From Cercospora beticola (lineage: Eukaryota; Ascomycota; Dothideomycetes; Mycosphaerellales; Mycosphaerellaceae), in the NCBI RefSeq assembly GCF_033473495.1, contig NC_088935.1:4712001-4776000 (forward strand): 64,000 nt of DNA, in the 5' to 3' direction. Each line of letters opens with the position of its first letter. Position 1 is the first letter of the stretch. The notes under the pieces are model-generated. The model was not told where the DNA came from. It did not search any database and saw only the letters and a program-made list of their open reading frames with translations. The translations under genes were made by a program, and so were the position numbers. Shown piece by piece: positions 32,316 to 44,198 of this stretch.

Positions 32316-33877
32316 TTACCTGTTGAACAAGGTCTGGTCGTACTTCCCTACAGTTGGACAGTTCAAGCCACTGGTGAAGGCACCAAAGTATTGGCCGACT
32401 ATACCATTCACTGCAGCCAGTGTAGCGCCAGCCAAATCCGGGATAGCGGACTGAGCAGCTTGCGCAAAGAAGCATTGCAAGTTGTTGCCCTGCAACAAGT
32501 TGGCGCCATTGAAAGCTCCTCGAGTAAGAGCGCTGAGGTCAACACCAGTAAAGGAGTTCTATGGATGGTCAGCTAACTTTGCATCCGACACCAAGTACGG
32601 AACATACCGTGCGGCCAGTGTTGCCTCCAAATTTCACCTGATAAGGATATGCCAAGAACTGTGCACCGAGGTCCAGGAAGACATCAACGGCGTTGTACGC
32701 ATTGACAGGATCTGATGGGCGCCGATACCAATTGTTTGGAATCCGCTCTTGACCTTTCAGCCATCGGAAGCTACCCGGACTGCCAGCCACGCCGAAGAAT
32801 TGCTTGAACTGGTTACCATCCAGATAGCCCGTAGGGTTGGCTGCAGAATGGTTGCTCATGAAGTTGATGACAAAGTTGTACCTGCGAGAGAGGTCAGCAG
32901 CCGACTTGATTTGCCTCCGCCAGTGGACCTACGCAGCAGGTGCAACGAGGCCACTAAAAGGAGCGGCAAAAAATAATGGATTCGTGGCAATGGACTGGTT
33001 CAGCTTCTTGCCATAGTCCTGCGCGAAAGCGTCCAAAGTGTAGCGATCACGCTGTCCTCCATTCACAGCGAAGTCGGTAGCACGGTACGCTTCCTCAAAG
33101 CGGCTGATGATCAAAGAGTGGGCATCGCCACCATTAAGGAAGGCATCTGCACGACCAATACTGGCGTCTCCCTCGTAGTTGTTATGTGAGTACGAGATAC
33201 CTTGGGGCTTGCCAAGCAGCGACTTTGTGAGCAGATTGCTGGGCTGAGGACCACCGATAGACCAGGTTCCAAGGACTAAGGCTTGATCAGCTGCGCAGTC
33301 AGATGTGAGAAGTGCGACCCATCTTACTTGGATCGCCGTCGACGATGACAGCATAAGCCGCAAGGAATCCGGCGAGGTCCACGCCCATACCATAAGCTGC
33401 CTTGAGGCCGTCGATGGTCTCAATGATGGTCATGTAACCAGCTCGTGGCAGATAACTATAGGACGAGAGCGATGGACGGTTAACATGTACCTGATATTGG
33501 TCTTCGAGAGCCTTACCCATGATTCGCAGCTGGAGTTCCTGTCAGCGTGTTCTCACGTTGTGCTCAGCATCATGCTTACCAGCATTCAACCCAGGGCATG
33601 GTCCTCTGATCTGATCTGGCCTTGGACTGGCGTAGGCATATGTGCCGGTGGTGGACACGTACTGTTCAGTAGCACTGAACGTAGTGCAGCCCCGAACACC
33701 GCAATTCTTACGACTCCTACTGAATGCCCGAGCTGCAGCAGAGCCAGGGGTACTAGAGGGAACTGTCTGTCGTTTGTCGAGAGAAGCAAGCTGCTCTGAA
33801 GCAAATTGCTCGAGTGCGAACGGGAAGGCAACCACGTGCAGGGCGAAGACGCCTGCCAACAGAGCAGAGCACTTCAT
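32316..33877 (-). CDS. Secreted heme-thiolate peroxidase (chloroperoxidase/unspecific peroxygenase family)
   Basis: Six exons: 33877-33580, 33538-33517, 33455-33328, 33275-32933, 32881-32608, 32558-32316. All junctions are GT-AG and keep frame; 435 residues. Exon 2 is only 22 nt. Residues 1-18 are a signal peptide. The heme-ligating Cys is Cys94 in RGPCPGLN, followed across exons 1-3 by the family pattern AANHGYLPRAG. A Glu-Gly-Asp motif is at 184-186 (NNYEGDASIGRADAF), as in long peroxygenases, where the acidic residue binds Mg2+ near the heme. Where the well-studied enzyme has an Arg...Glu acid-base pair, this one reads APAAYNFVINF with no Glu. The family uses H2O2 to oxygenate or halogenate organic compounds outside the cell. 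The stop codon overlaps a strong donor (CAGGTAAGTC), so a further 3' exon is possible. Confidence 0.9.
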
Positions 33878-35158
33878 GCTGGGCTTGGGAACGATGAGGC
33901 TCGACCGCGTACTTGAAAGGCAGATCGCTCACGAGCAGAGACTCCTACTTATACCGGGCACGAACTGACACGGCTTCGAACTGAATGAGACGTTCCCGTC
34001 CGCATGCCATGGTCACTGAAGGAGATCGCCTTGCGGAAATCGAATTTTGAGTGACCGATCGACTGCAAGTTGCTCAGGTACTCAGAGGCTGCGCGAATGA
34101 TCACGGCGATGTGCTGTAGACGGCTGCACGACCCCAGACCGCAAAGCTGGCGCGCGTTCTCATGCGACGCCATTATGCCGAGTGGCGTTCAAAACACTCT
34201 CTGAACGGCACGATTTGACGACCTTGAGGCATGTTCCGTGAGGAGACACGACGCCTCTGGTTATTGTTCCGCCATCCTTCCGAACGAGGCTCGAATTGTG
34301 TCGATCGATGAGTCTCGCCTCCGCTCCGGCAGTAGGTCGGCATAGCCCCTTTACGATACGCAGTCGGTACGGAGAGCTGCGACCTGGCTGCCACGCGAGA
34401 CGGTTCCCCAGATCTAGGTACAGATGTCGATCAGTCCTCGTGGACGTGGCTTGATGTTTGAATCACAATGCTTGTTACTCCAAGCATGGTCGCTAGTTAC
34501 TTCTTGCACAAGCTTGTACCGGGCATTTCCATGACGGTGTCTCATTGCCTATGCGCTGCAACGGCGGGTACAGACGGCCACGCTTGTTGCAACGAAGCAT
34601 TACGCCGGCATCGATTCTCTTTCTCTTCAAGTCTTGAACTTGATCCGAAGTATGATAGAGTCAAGGGCCTGGGCAAGGCCCAGACTGCTAAGCATGCTAG
34701 ACATCCTGTAAGCCTCAATTCCTTTGTTAGAACTGACCAATTACAGTTACCTGGATGACAGACTGCTATAACGCGGGGCTCTGTTTCGACTGCATAATTG
34801 TCATGAAGGTGCGCGCCACCTGAATTGTGGCTGCAGTACTTCGAAAACGCGGCTCTCTTACCATATCTGAACTTTGCCGCAAAGATTCAGATTTCGAGTG
34901 TGATTCGAATACCGACAAGTCAATTTGCTTTTCTCTCAGCACCCCATGCCCTCAGAGTACTCGCACGCAGAACCATGTAAGTAGTATCGTTTTGCCAAGC
35001 GATCATACAGACACAAACCGCGTTCGTGGCATTTGGATGGCGTCGAAGAGCACCACAGCTCAGCCAATCATGGATCACCAAAACAGCTGAAGTCGGGGAT
35101 GTTGCCAAGCACATCACTTTTGCCGACATAGGCAGGCAGCAGACCGGATGCGAGCTCA
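33878..35158. other. Intergenic stretch, no gene identified
   Basis: About 1.3 kb upstream of the peroxidase gene. It contains only short frames and no recognisable element. Confidence 0.5.
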
Positions 35159-35977
35159 TTGTCAGAGATCCTAAGTCTAGGAGTTGTACTTTCCCATACT
35201 AGCTCCAACAGAGCATTCACTTCAGATCATAGCATATGTCTTTCTTGTGCGAAGTCGAAGATGACGCCGGCCTCATATCAAGCTTTCTATCGAATACCAG
35301 AGGTGGTCCTGATCACGATTGTCGACGGAATTGTGCTCGGTTATCGCCCTGCACAAGTCCTGGACATCCTCAAAAGCCTTCGTTTGGCTCACCCGAGATG
35401 TGCCTACCTGGAAAATCCGCTCCATCGGCTATTCGGGCATATCGTTCTCGTTGCATTTGAGCCGGACAGGAAGGCGCCTATGAAGCTGGCACACGACCCT
35501 CTTTCGCAGCACGTCAGGCGAATCGCACTCGAAGATGTGGGCCATAGAAAAGAAGAGTATCCCCCGGATGGCATTGGGAGGACACTGAAAGCAGATGCGT
35601 ATTGGGCGACCGTACTTCCAGACTTCCAGTCTTGGTAGCCAGCTGGTCTCCACTCCTCTTGCGTTTCTCAGCAGCCCTGTCTCCAGATGCTCGAATTGAA
35701 CTCTGTGCGGATTGATGCTGCGCGCCTCGCAGCCTGGGTCCGAAGCTGCAAGAGGCTCAAGTTCTTCTCTCTCTACGGCGTTCGAATATCGTCCGGCATC
35801 GCGTCTTGGAAGCTGGTCTTGGACGCGATCTGGGACTTACCATATGGTGGAGAAGCTGGGTTTCGTTATATCCTGTCGTTGCAAACTTGGAGTCAGTCAT
35901 TTGTGCTCGATTCCTGGCAGGGACCGATCGCACGTACGACCCTTGAGGGATCTCTGACAATCCCAACAGGGCATTGA
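35159..35977 (+). CDS. F-box-like protein, possibly degenerate
   Basis: Two open segments in the same frame, 35159-35638 and 35687-35977, are separated by a TAG at 35636-35638. The first has an F-box-like start (YRIPEVVLITIVDGIVLGY) and helical repeats; the second looks like leucine-rich repeat sequence (MLELNSVRIDAARLAAWVRS, then LKFFSLYGVRI). A phase-0 intron from GTACTT at 35612 to TCAG at 35671 would remove the stop and join them. Alternatively the TAG is a true nonsense change. The start may be the Met at 35261. The C-terminus is abrupt and could continue by splicing. F-box proteins bring targets to SCF ubiquitin ligases; the target is unknown. Confidence 0.45.
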
Positions 35978-36345
35978 GAGCCTACGTGTCTGGTCGATGT
36001 GATTGGCCTTCTGGTCTTGACGAATACTTTTAGAAGCGTCTTGTTGCATGCGTTGGATGTTGCGCTTCGGAAGCTCTTGAAAATGGTGAAGCACAAACCA
36101 TTCGAGGCTAGTGCGGCATCGACCCAGCTCGATGACCAGTCATTCATTGCACGTCCCATGAGGAGCACGAAAAGTCTGACTCTGGTGCGTACGCAAGCCA
36201 GAAAGAGTGGTACATGACGGGAATGATGATCGTAAATCATTATTAGAAACAGTTACTACATGGTCACATCCAACAGCCATGGCATGTTGTTCTGTGTTGC
36301 CCTTCTATGGGACATCTCTGGGTATCATTGTCATCATCCACAATC
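35978..36345. other. Short convergent spacer
   Basis: Space between the F-box-like gene and the 3' end of the acetate transporter. It may contain a further exon of the F-box-like gene; none could be fixed. Confidence 0.35.
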
Positions 36346-37363
36346 TTAGACCTGTTGAGCAGCGCGCTCCTGGCTGTTGTCAACCTTCTTGCGGTTCTCG
36401 CGTCCCTTCTCGGACCACGGGAAGTGCACAACTGGGAGCAGGAAGAACGAGTTCGAGGTATCGGCCATACCGGCGAGCGCATTGTACCTGGTTGGATGTC
36501 AGCAACGCGAATGTATTGAAGAGACTGCATAACTTACCAGGCAGCAAATGCGGCGATGATTCCAAAAGCACCACCAGCGCGCAGGCACGGGATGTTTGGT
36601 CCCTCTGTCGTGAAGTTCAAGTAGGCGATGCCGAGCATCAGGAAAGCCAGCATAAGCGTGAAGAACAAGAAGCTGAAGGCTACCGTGGAGCGCAGAGTCA
36701 AGAGGAAGAGGAGGAAGGTAAAGATGAACCAGCCCATGAGGTATAATCCGAATGAGTTCATGAATGGGTCAACGCTCTCGGCTTCGAGTCTTTCCATGAT
36801 TTCGAAACCGCCTGGAGTGAGGATGATTGCAGTGCCAATCCAGAAACCTCCGTAAGATGAGAGTGCAGTAGCACTGAAGACTTGGTCAGCATCAATCAGT
36901 TGTACACGGTGGTCTCAACTTACCCGAATGTGTTGCCGACTGCCATTTCCCACATACCAGCCAGAAGCTGCACGAGACCACCGTATGCGAAGGCAGCACC
37001 GATGACCAAGTTTGGCTCGCTCAAGCCTCGGGTTCCGAGGTTGATGGCCGAGAGCAAGAATGTGGTAAGGGCGAAACCGCAGAGACCCAGTGGAGCTGGG
37101 TTGGCGAACTTGCGGTTGGGATCGATCTTGTAGAGACCTGGCTGCAGCTCACCACCGAAGGCGGCGAGACGCGCTGACTGATCGCTGTTGGTGTGCGCGT
37201 GGTAGAGCGGGTTGCCGCCATAGTCGTATGGCTTTCTCTGCTTGGCATGGTCGTGGCCGTTCACGCCATTCACACCGTTCGCACCATTGGTGTAGTTGCC
37301 ATTGGTGAATTGCTTCTCTGCCTCTCCTCCCCGGATATCGTTCTGCTCTTGAGCTGTCGACAT
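36346..37363 (-). CDS. GPR1/FUN34/YaaH (Ato) acetate transporter
   Basis: Three exons, 37363-36924, 36873-36538, 36487-36346; 305 residues. The start at MSTAQEQ was chosen; another in-frame ATG 16 codons earlier is less family-like. The first 85 residues are hydrophilic, with an Asn-Gly repeat ([12 protein letters not shown]). Next comes the family signature NPAPLGL and six membrane segments. Yeast Ato1-3 and Aspergillus AcpA carry acetate (and ammonium) across the plasma membrane, usually induced by acetate. [21 protein letters not shown] block before a Lys-rich tail also fits the family. No linked acetate-use genes are nearby. Confidence 0.93.
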
Positions 37364-39186
37364 GATGAGGTCTTGCGATTTGGTGTGCGGTGGGAGAGGA
37401 TGCAAGGACAAACAAACAATGAAAAATGCCCTTCAAACAATGGGACCCGGGTGCAGCAGAGGGATCAAAGAGGATGAGCGAGCACACGGCATCTAAATAC
37501 GTAGGCTAAGCTGGCAATGCGGTCCACCATCGCATGCGGCGCTCATAGCTCCGAGAAGCATACAGCAGCAGGTGCCGCAGGTGTGGGGACTCCCTTTTCC
37601 CGTTCTCCAGACCGCGAGGGAGCTAGCGTCAGAAGAACTGGAGATGGTATGGAGGGAGCCAATCGCATGCCGATCGGGTGCTGTCATTATTTAGATTAGC
37701 AAGCCGTACAAAATTGCACACGCACGCGACGATCCCCGTGGACGTTTTGCTTGTGGAGTCTGCTCTACTGGAGCGGCTCTGTCGCGTCTGCTTTTTCAGG
37801 TTTCTGCTCCACACACCATGTGTTTGCAGGCCTCTTGCAGCAGTCGATCTCCAGTCTCTACACACTGGTCGTAAGGAGCATCGTCAACACCAATTCGCGT
37901 AATACAATTGTCAGCTTGCTACGATCGACGTAATGACTGGTCCAGAAGACGTCGCTTGGCCATCGAGATGATGATGCGGTGGAGGCCCCGGACGGAGTGT
38001 GCATGTGCCTTTGGCCTGACGTATGACCAAGAAATATAAGCTCTTGATGGCTTGCCGATTGGCGTGTGCGGCTGAACTCTCGCACCGCCAAATGTCTTGG
38101 AGGATGCACAGATCTGGTACAAGCACGAGATGCGAGCGATTCGCAACTTCTCTACTAGCAAATGCATGGCTTTGGCGCGCACCGCTGTCTCGACTGTGGA
38201 CTGCTGTGCGCCGGCAGAGGGGGTATCGAGTGTGAAGAGATCAGATCAACTACGCGAGAGTTTGACGCATTTGTCACTCAGCACATCGGCCACAGAGTAG
38301 CGGCGCCAGTAGCTCGTCAAACCACAGACATCCGTCTCATCGGACCCTCACCCAACGTGCATGCGAGAGCACCCATGTTCACCAACGACTCTACGATAGG
38401 CCGAGGCACCCCCAAAGAGTGGTCCGAGTCTCCGGCCCCCAGAATTATATGGGTCGCCAACATGCTCTCCCGTCCAATTCCCCAAACCCGCGCTTGCGGC
38501 GGAGCGGAGGGCCGAGTCCAGTCATTCGGGTGTCGGTTGCATGGCAATCAACGCGAGACTCCATTTCCCTGCACCCTGCCAGTGTTCTCTGCGCGAAGAG
38601 CGCCCTGTATGCTTTCCTGATATTCAATATCGAGCATTTCTGGGCTACTTCTGGGCGCAGTCATATCAGACCATCTCCGCAAGCTCAAGGCTTGAGCAGC
38701 TCTTCGCAATGACAGCATCTGTTCCCGACGCTTTCGTCATCGTAAACAAGCAAAAACATTGCAAGAACCAACGCGGAATATGCGTAATAGAGTTGCGGCA
38801 GAGCCGCTATTGCTTGTTCCTCATCAACCTTTAACCATTTAGCCAGCGGACACCGACTTCGGCCGAGGGTCCGACAATTTGTGTACTGCTGCCAGCATCA
38901 ACCAGCGACGATAAATCAAGCACACCAAGACGACACAAGCTCAGGAATGGGCGCTGCTGGAATGTGGCTTTTGTTCGGAATGCTGCACTGTATCGCATCC
39001 ATCGCTGCTTTAGTATGCTCTAAATAGGACGTGGCGTCGAGGAGAACAGCTCCCCTGCTGTTCTGTGCTCTAGCCGAGACATGAGCAGGCAAGCGAGCTG
39101 AGTTTCCATCGACATGAGTTCGCGTTCGGGCTCTGGCAGTAAGCACTAGCAGGCCAGCCTGCATGCTTCAACTAGATCTCAATAGC
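37364..39186. other. Intergenic stretch, no gene identified
   Basis: About 1.8 kb containing the acetate transporter promoter on the left. Frames of 60-150 codons exist but have no domain and no consistent splice structure. Confidence 0.5.
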
Positions 39187-40122
39187 CTATGCTGCGGTGA
39201 TGCCTGCGGGGAGGGTTCATGGTTAGCAAGCACGCCTGCCACATATGTGTCCAAAGTAGACTTACCTCCGTCTGCAGTCACGAGAGCGCCGTTGATCATT
39301 TCTGCCTCTTCAGAGGACAGGTATGCCACGAGTTTGGCCATCTTCGCAAGGTCGGCATATCCACCTTCCCAGTCACCGACTGCCTTTGTGTGAGTAACAG
39401 CAGCGCAATCAGTACAGTTTCAATCTACTCACAAGTCTTCTTCATCACGTTCATGCCCTCCATGTTGAAGTCACCATTCGCGAGGTGGTTGCCGATGTTT
39501 GTCTGCATTGCTCCTGCAGCGATGGCATTGCACCGGATGCCTTTTAGCCTGTAGAATGCTGCAGTGTTCTTGGTGAGACCAATCAGGCCAGCCTTGGAAG
39601 CGGTGTATGCAGCGCCTGTTGAAACATGTTAGTTTGGTCTGCCTCGTTATTATCCGCCTCGTATCACTTACCATTTGCAAAGCCCTTGAAAGATGCCACT
39701 GAAGCAATGTTCACGATCGAACCCTTCTTATTGTCTCTCTGGAATGCATTTACTGCACGCTTTGTAATCATCATTGGTGCGGTCAGGTTGACTCCTATGC
39801 AGCGATTCCATTCTGGAAGTTCCATGGCACCTGCGGGGTTGAATTTGTCGATCACACCGGCGCTGTTGACAATGTAGTCGAAGGAGCCGAACTTCTTCTC
39901 TGCCTGCGCGAACAGCTCATCGAGGTCCGCTTCAGAAGTAATGTCGGACTTGAGTGCGAGCACTTTGTCGGACCCATTCTTTTGCTTGAAATCGTCGAGA
40001 AGTTTGTCGTTGATATCGCAGATGACCACGTTGGAGCCGAGAGAGATGAAGTGCTCTGCAATGGCTCTGCCCAATCCTCCGCCTCCGCCAGTGACGAGAA
40101 CAGTCTTTCCTTGGTGTCCCAT
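39187..40122 (-). CDS. Short-chain dehydrogenase/reductase
   Basis: Four exons: 40122-39672, 39615-39433, 39379-39266, 39203-39187 (only 17 nt); 254 residues, the standard length for a classical SDR. The nucleotide-binding motif is TGGGGGLG at 11-18, the second is NSAG, the catalytic Ser is in NIASVAS, and Tyr154/Lys158 form YTASK. The end (MINGALVTADGGITAA) is typical. Asp in VICDIND after the second strand suggests NAD+ rather than NADP+. The enzyme interconverts an alcohol and a ketone in the cytosol; the substrate is not predictable. The start at MGHQGK was preferred over an ATG 31 codons upstream. Confidence 0.9.
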
Positions 40123-40851
40123 CGTGCTTGACTGGGCGTTGGGATGTTGATGCGGTTGAGATTTTCGATGTTCGGTGCCGAATCCAGACTCCAATTTCAG
40201 GTTCAAAGAAGGCAAGGGCGAAGGACTTCGAGTCAGTTGAAAACTCCGGAAATGCTGCGCAGGAAGGTGCTGTGGTTCAGCTCGAAATTCCTGCGTTCGG
40301 ATGAAATTATATGCGTCTACAAACGACCTCGTTTCTATCCGAGATGCACTAGAAAGTGGCGCAAGAATTCCGGTATGCAGCTCTCTTGGCAGCGCACTCT
40401 CGCCGTCGTACCATTGTCGCTACTGGAGAAGTCGCACATATCCAACAATGGCCTGCTATGCGAACTCCACCGCGGACGTTCACCGAGAAACATAGTTCTT
40501 GTGCCGGTAAAGCTAGCTCTCCCGTAAGGCTGTCAGCGTAGGGCCAGCTCCGGTGCAAGCTGGGCGTGCTGGAGACATCTCGGAGGGCACGCAGCGAGGT
40601 CTGCACAGGAGCATGACATTACGAGTCTTGCTTGTGTTCATCCCACTGCTTAGCGATGCACTGATTCAAGGCAGAAACAATAAACCCGTGTACTTTGCTA
40701 CGACTCTGCCAAGCTAACATCTCAGCCATGATCCTGGGGATCGGCAGCAGCTGAGCTGCAGGCATCATTCCTGGCATAGGCTGCGTAGCAACGGATAGCC
40801 CTGCTCCATGTGCACATCGCTCGTCTACAAACAATAGACATAGCACTCAAG
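40123..40851. other. Divergent promoter region
   Basis: Shared upstream region of the dehydrogenase (minus) and the AAA ATPase (plus). No distinct regulatory motif was identified. Confidence 0.45.
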
Positions 40852-42460
40852 ATGAGAAATGACCCACGATCGAGCTCCAGCTGGAGTCGTGGCATCCAAC
40901 CGACACCCACAAATGCGAACTTCGAACCAGCTTCGTCCATCACGACTGTAACTGCTGGAGCACGCCCAGTTGGCCCTCGCAATCCAACGAGCCAGCGTTT
41001 CTTCGAGCATTCCTCTGCCAACAGAGTCAATACCGACGCCGTCATCGTAGAAAGCATCCGAGCCGAGTACCCAGAGCTTCATCTCGCTGTCGTCCCAAGA
41101 GGAGGCTGCAACATTCTTGGTTATGCTGCTGCTGGGCACGCAGGAGTCTTACCACTCGGCAATGCCAAAGATCGCCTTTCATGGCGCCTATATGTGCCCC
41201 CAGCTTCACGCTTGAATGGCAAAGGCTACACGGGCGACTCAGTAAAATTTGGCAAATACTTGGTAGATTGGAGGAACAAAGAGTTCATCGTCTACCTTGT
41301 AGACGGAAGAGATGGAACAGGGTCATATCCAGATGTCGTGAATCAGTATATCTTGTCGGCGTCTGTGGAGGCAACAAACACGCTCGTGCTCGAAGCTGGG
41401 AACTGGGGAAACACTCTGCACAACGAGATATGGGTGTTCGATGGTGGCTATTGGCAGAAGAGCGCGGAGCTATTCAACAGCGTGCAGAAAGCGAGCTGGG
41501 ATGATGTGATCCTAGACCCGAACATGAAGAAAGCTATACGAGATGATGTGGAGAACTTCTACGACAGTCGTGGCACATACGAACGACTGAAGGTGCCATG
41601 GAAGCGTGGAATCATCTACTATGGTAAGCAGCACATTCAAAACACATCAGAGTCGTCTTCGCTGATTGTCCTGTGTAGGACCCCCCGGGAATGGTAAAAC
41701 GATTAGTGTCAAGGCACTCATGAACACACTCTACAAACGGGAGGATTCGGTCCCCACTCTCTACGTGAAGACACTTTCGAGCTTCGCTGGCCCAGAGTAC
41801 AGCATCGCCCAGATTTTCGATCTGGCCAGAAGGACCGCACCATGTTTACTTGTGTTTGAAGACTTGGACTCCATAGTGACTGACTCTGTGCGGTCCTACT
41901 TTCTCAATGCCGTAGACGGTATTCAAAAGAACGATGGCATTCTCATGATCGGATCTACAAACCATCTCGATCGACTAGACCCAGGAATCGCTAAAAGACC
42001 TTCTCGATTCGACCGCAAGTATCTGTTTCCGAACCCGAACGAGAAAGAACGTGTAGCATACATGAAATACTGGCAGTCCAAGCTATCCGACAACGAAGAC
42101 GTCGATTTTCCCGACAAGCTCTGTACCGCGGTGGCCAAGATTACCCAAGGTTTCTCCTTTGCTTACATGCAAGAGGCCATGGTAGCCAGTCTGCTTGCCA
42201 TTGCGAGGGACGCGGATGCTTTCAGCGAAATGATTTGCCTGGAATGCCTCGAAGCGCACGATCGGCCTAGTAATGGGCGGACATGTGAGAATGAAAGTAT
42301 TCGGCCGTTCAAGGGACTTTACGACTATGTTTGGCTCGTGCGGCAAATGGATGAGCAAGACCCTGATCTGGACAATAATGTGCTTTGGCGCGAGATCAAG
42401 AAGCAGGTTCGAATACTCCGTGAGGAGATGGGAGAGGAGAAAGGTGCAAGAAGAACCTGA
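40852..42460 (+). CDS. BCS1-like AAA ATPase
   Basis: Two exons, 40852-41623 and 41679-42460 (55-nt intron, phase 1); 517 residues. An in-frame ATG at 40810 would add 14 residues. The N-terminal half has the BCS1-type domain (SWRLYVPPASR, then SWDDVILDPNMKKAIRDDVE just before the ATPase core). Walker A is GPPGNGKT at 258-265, split by the intron. Walker B is LLVFEDLDS near 313, and the second region of homology is GSTNHLDRLDP with RFDRKY. No clear membrane segment is seen near the start, unlike mitochondrial Bcs1, so this is one of the many fungal BCS1-like ATPases with unknown clients. They probably work as protein-remodelling machines. Confidence 0.87.
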
Positions 42461-42640
42461 TGTTAGCAGCAGAGATGGGTGTCCTAGACAGCACAGTCAT
42501 CTGGTGATAATGAACTTATGACAATCAAGAAGAGCGTGTGTCTTTCCAGTACGCTTCGTGAAAACTAACTAGAGGATCGCCGCCTGCCCTCAAAAACATT
42601 TGCTTGCTTACCGTTCTATCGTAACTTCATTCAGACCTAT

Positions 42641-44198
42641 CTAATAAGCATAGCGCCATCCGCGCTCGACACCGCTATGCTCGCTGTAGCCTTCTGCCTC
42701 ATCGAGCTTCTTGTTCAATCGCTTGGCCCACCACTTCACTCCTAAGCAGAGTCCAACTGTGCACAAGCATCCAAAGAGGATGAGTCCTCCGCCCAGACGG
42801 TAAAACGGTTCTTGACTTGTCGGAAAGAAGTGAGGAGAGAACCAATGTGAACATTGACTGACGCAATTGGCGATGGCAATCAGGGCGGCTTTTTTCGCAC
42901 GTGGTGCTGGAACCAGTGTTGTCTCCCTAGAGAGCTGCAGATTCAGTCCATTGTAGGTTCCACTGATGAGAAGAATGACCCCAAAGTAGCGTGCTCCGAC
43001 GTTGAGAGTAGAAATCAGGATGGAGCAACCCGCAGCCGCGACGATGATCGGGACGAGGATGTGATAACACGACTCTTGGAATTTGCCACAGCTGTACGCG
43101 AGAACGCAGGCACTGATGTAGGCGATAGCGTACGGTGGTGCCTGGATGAGATATGTCTCCAGCTCACCGAAGCCGAAAGTCTTGATGATCTGTGAATCAT
43201 GTTAGCGATGCCAGCTGTTACCCTCTTGGGGCTCAACGAACCGATGGAAAGAAGTCTTTGAAGCTTTGCGCGTTGATGAGGCTAAAATGCATCGCACAGA
43301 ACATCCAGGTGAAGGGATCTTTGATGGCTTCCTTCAGACCGTCCCAAGTGCCTCCAACCTCTTCCCGCTTGCCGCCATTGGAGAGCAGGACACGATACTG
43401 AGCCATTTCACTTTCCTCTTCACTCAGCCATTGCGTGTTGTCAGGCCAGTCAGGGAGGATGAAGAACGCGGCCACCCCAACGACAATACTGGCAGCGCCT
43501 TCGATGAGAAAGAACCACTGCCATGATGTGAGCCCAGCGATGCCCTTCATGTTGTGGAGGATTCCAGCCGCCAGAAAACCAGAGACAATGTTGGATATCG
43601 TGTTACCAGCATGCCAGATAGCCATGCGGGTAGGGTTCTCGTGCTTATTATACCAGGACGAAGTCATTAACGTTATTCCTGGGAAGAAGGGAGATTCGAA
43701 AATTCCTGTACAAAAACGGATGAGACAGAACCCAACGCCAGATGTCACAGCTGGCATACAGATTGTGCAGATGCTCCATCCGATCATCATCGAAGGCAGT
43801 AGAAGGCTAGGGCGGACCTTAGCCAGCCAAAGATTACCAGGGAGTTGTCCAATCAGGTACCCAACATAGAACGTTGAGATGCCTGCGTTCCATACAGTAT
43901 CCGACATGCCCAGATCTTCTTGGAGGCCAGCGAGACGTGCGTTGGAAACGTTAATTCGATCAAGGTAGTTCATCAGGAACATGATGGTGATTGTGGGCAT
44001 GAGGCGCCAGTCCAACCTTCGCACAAGCTTCTTCTCCAAGGCTGCCATCTGTTCTTCGTTCAAGTCGACGAGCGTGGGAAACTGTGCTTGAATGCTGGCT
44101 GGTGTGACCACTTCGATTGCTTGAATTTCTGCATCGACCTTGTCGAGGCTTGACCTGTCCACCTCCAGGTGGGTGGTGTTAACCTTTTCCGACGCCAT
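42641..44198 (-). CDS. MFS transporter of the allantoate/organic-anion (Dal5-like) group
   Basis: Two exons, 44198-43242 and 43189-42641 (52-nt intron, phase 0); 501 residues. Exon 2 has no Met in frame, so it is invisible to simple ATG-based frame searches. Exon 1 holds the anion:cation symporter signatures MNYLDRINVSNARLAGLQED and GIFESPFFPGITLM plus six membrane segments; exon 2 gives the remaining six. The start at MASEKVN was preferred over an ATG 30 codons earlier. Family members carry small organic anions (allantoate, nicotinate, pantothenate, tartrate and similar) at the plasma membrane. It is divergent from the PrpF-like gene and near a regulator and a tricarboxylate carrier, which suggests a carboxylate as substrate, by inference only. 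Confidence 0.9.

Noticed and set aside
32225..32320. An extra 3' exon of the peroxidase after CAGGTAAGTC
   Set aside because: A donor is present, but the possible continuation has no family-like sequence; kept only as a note.
38162..38620. 152-codon plus-strand frame
   Set aside because: Random composition; no start context or domain.
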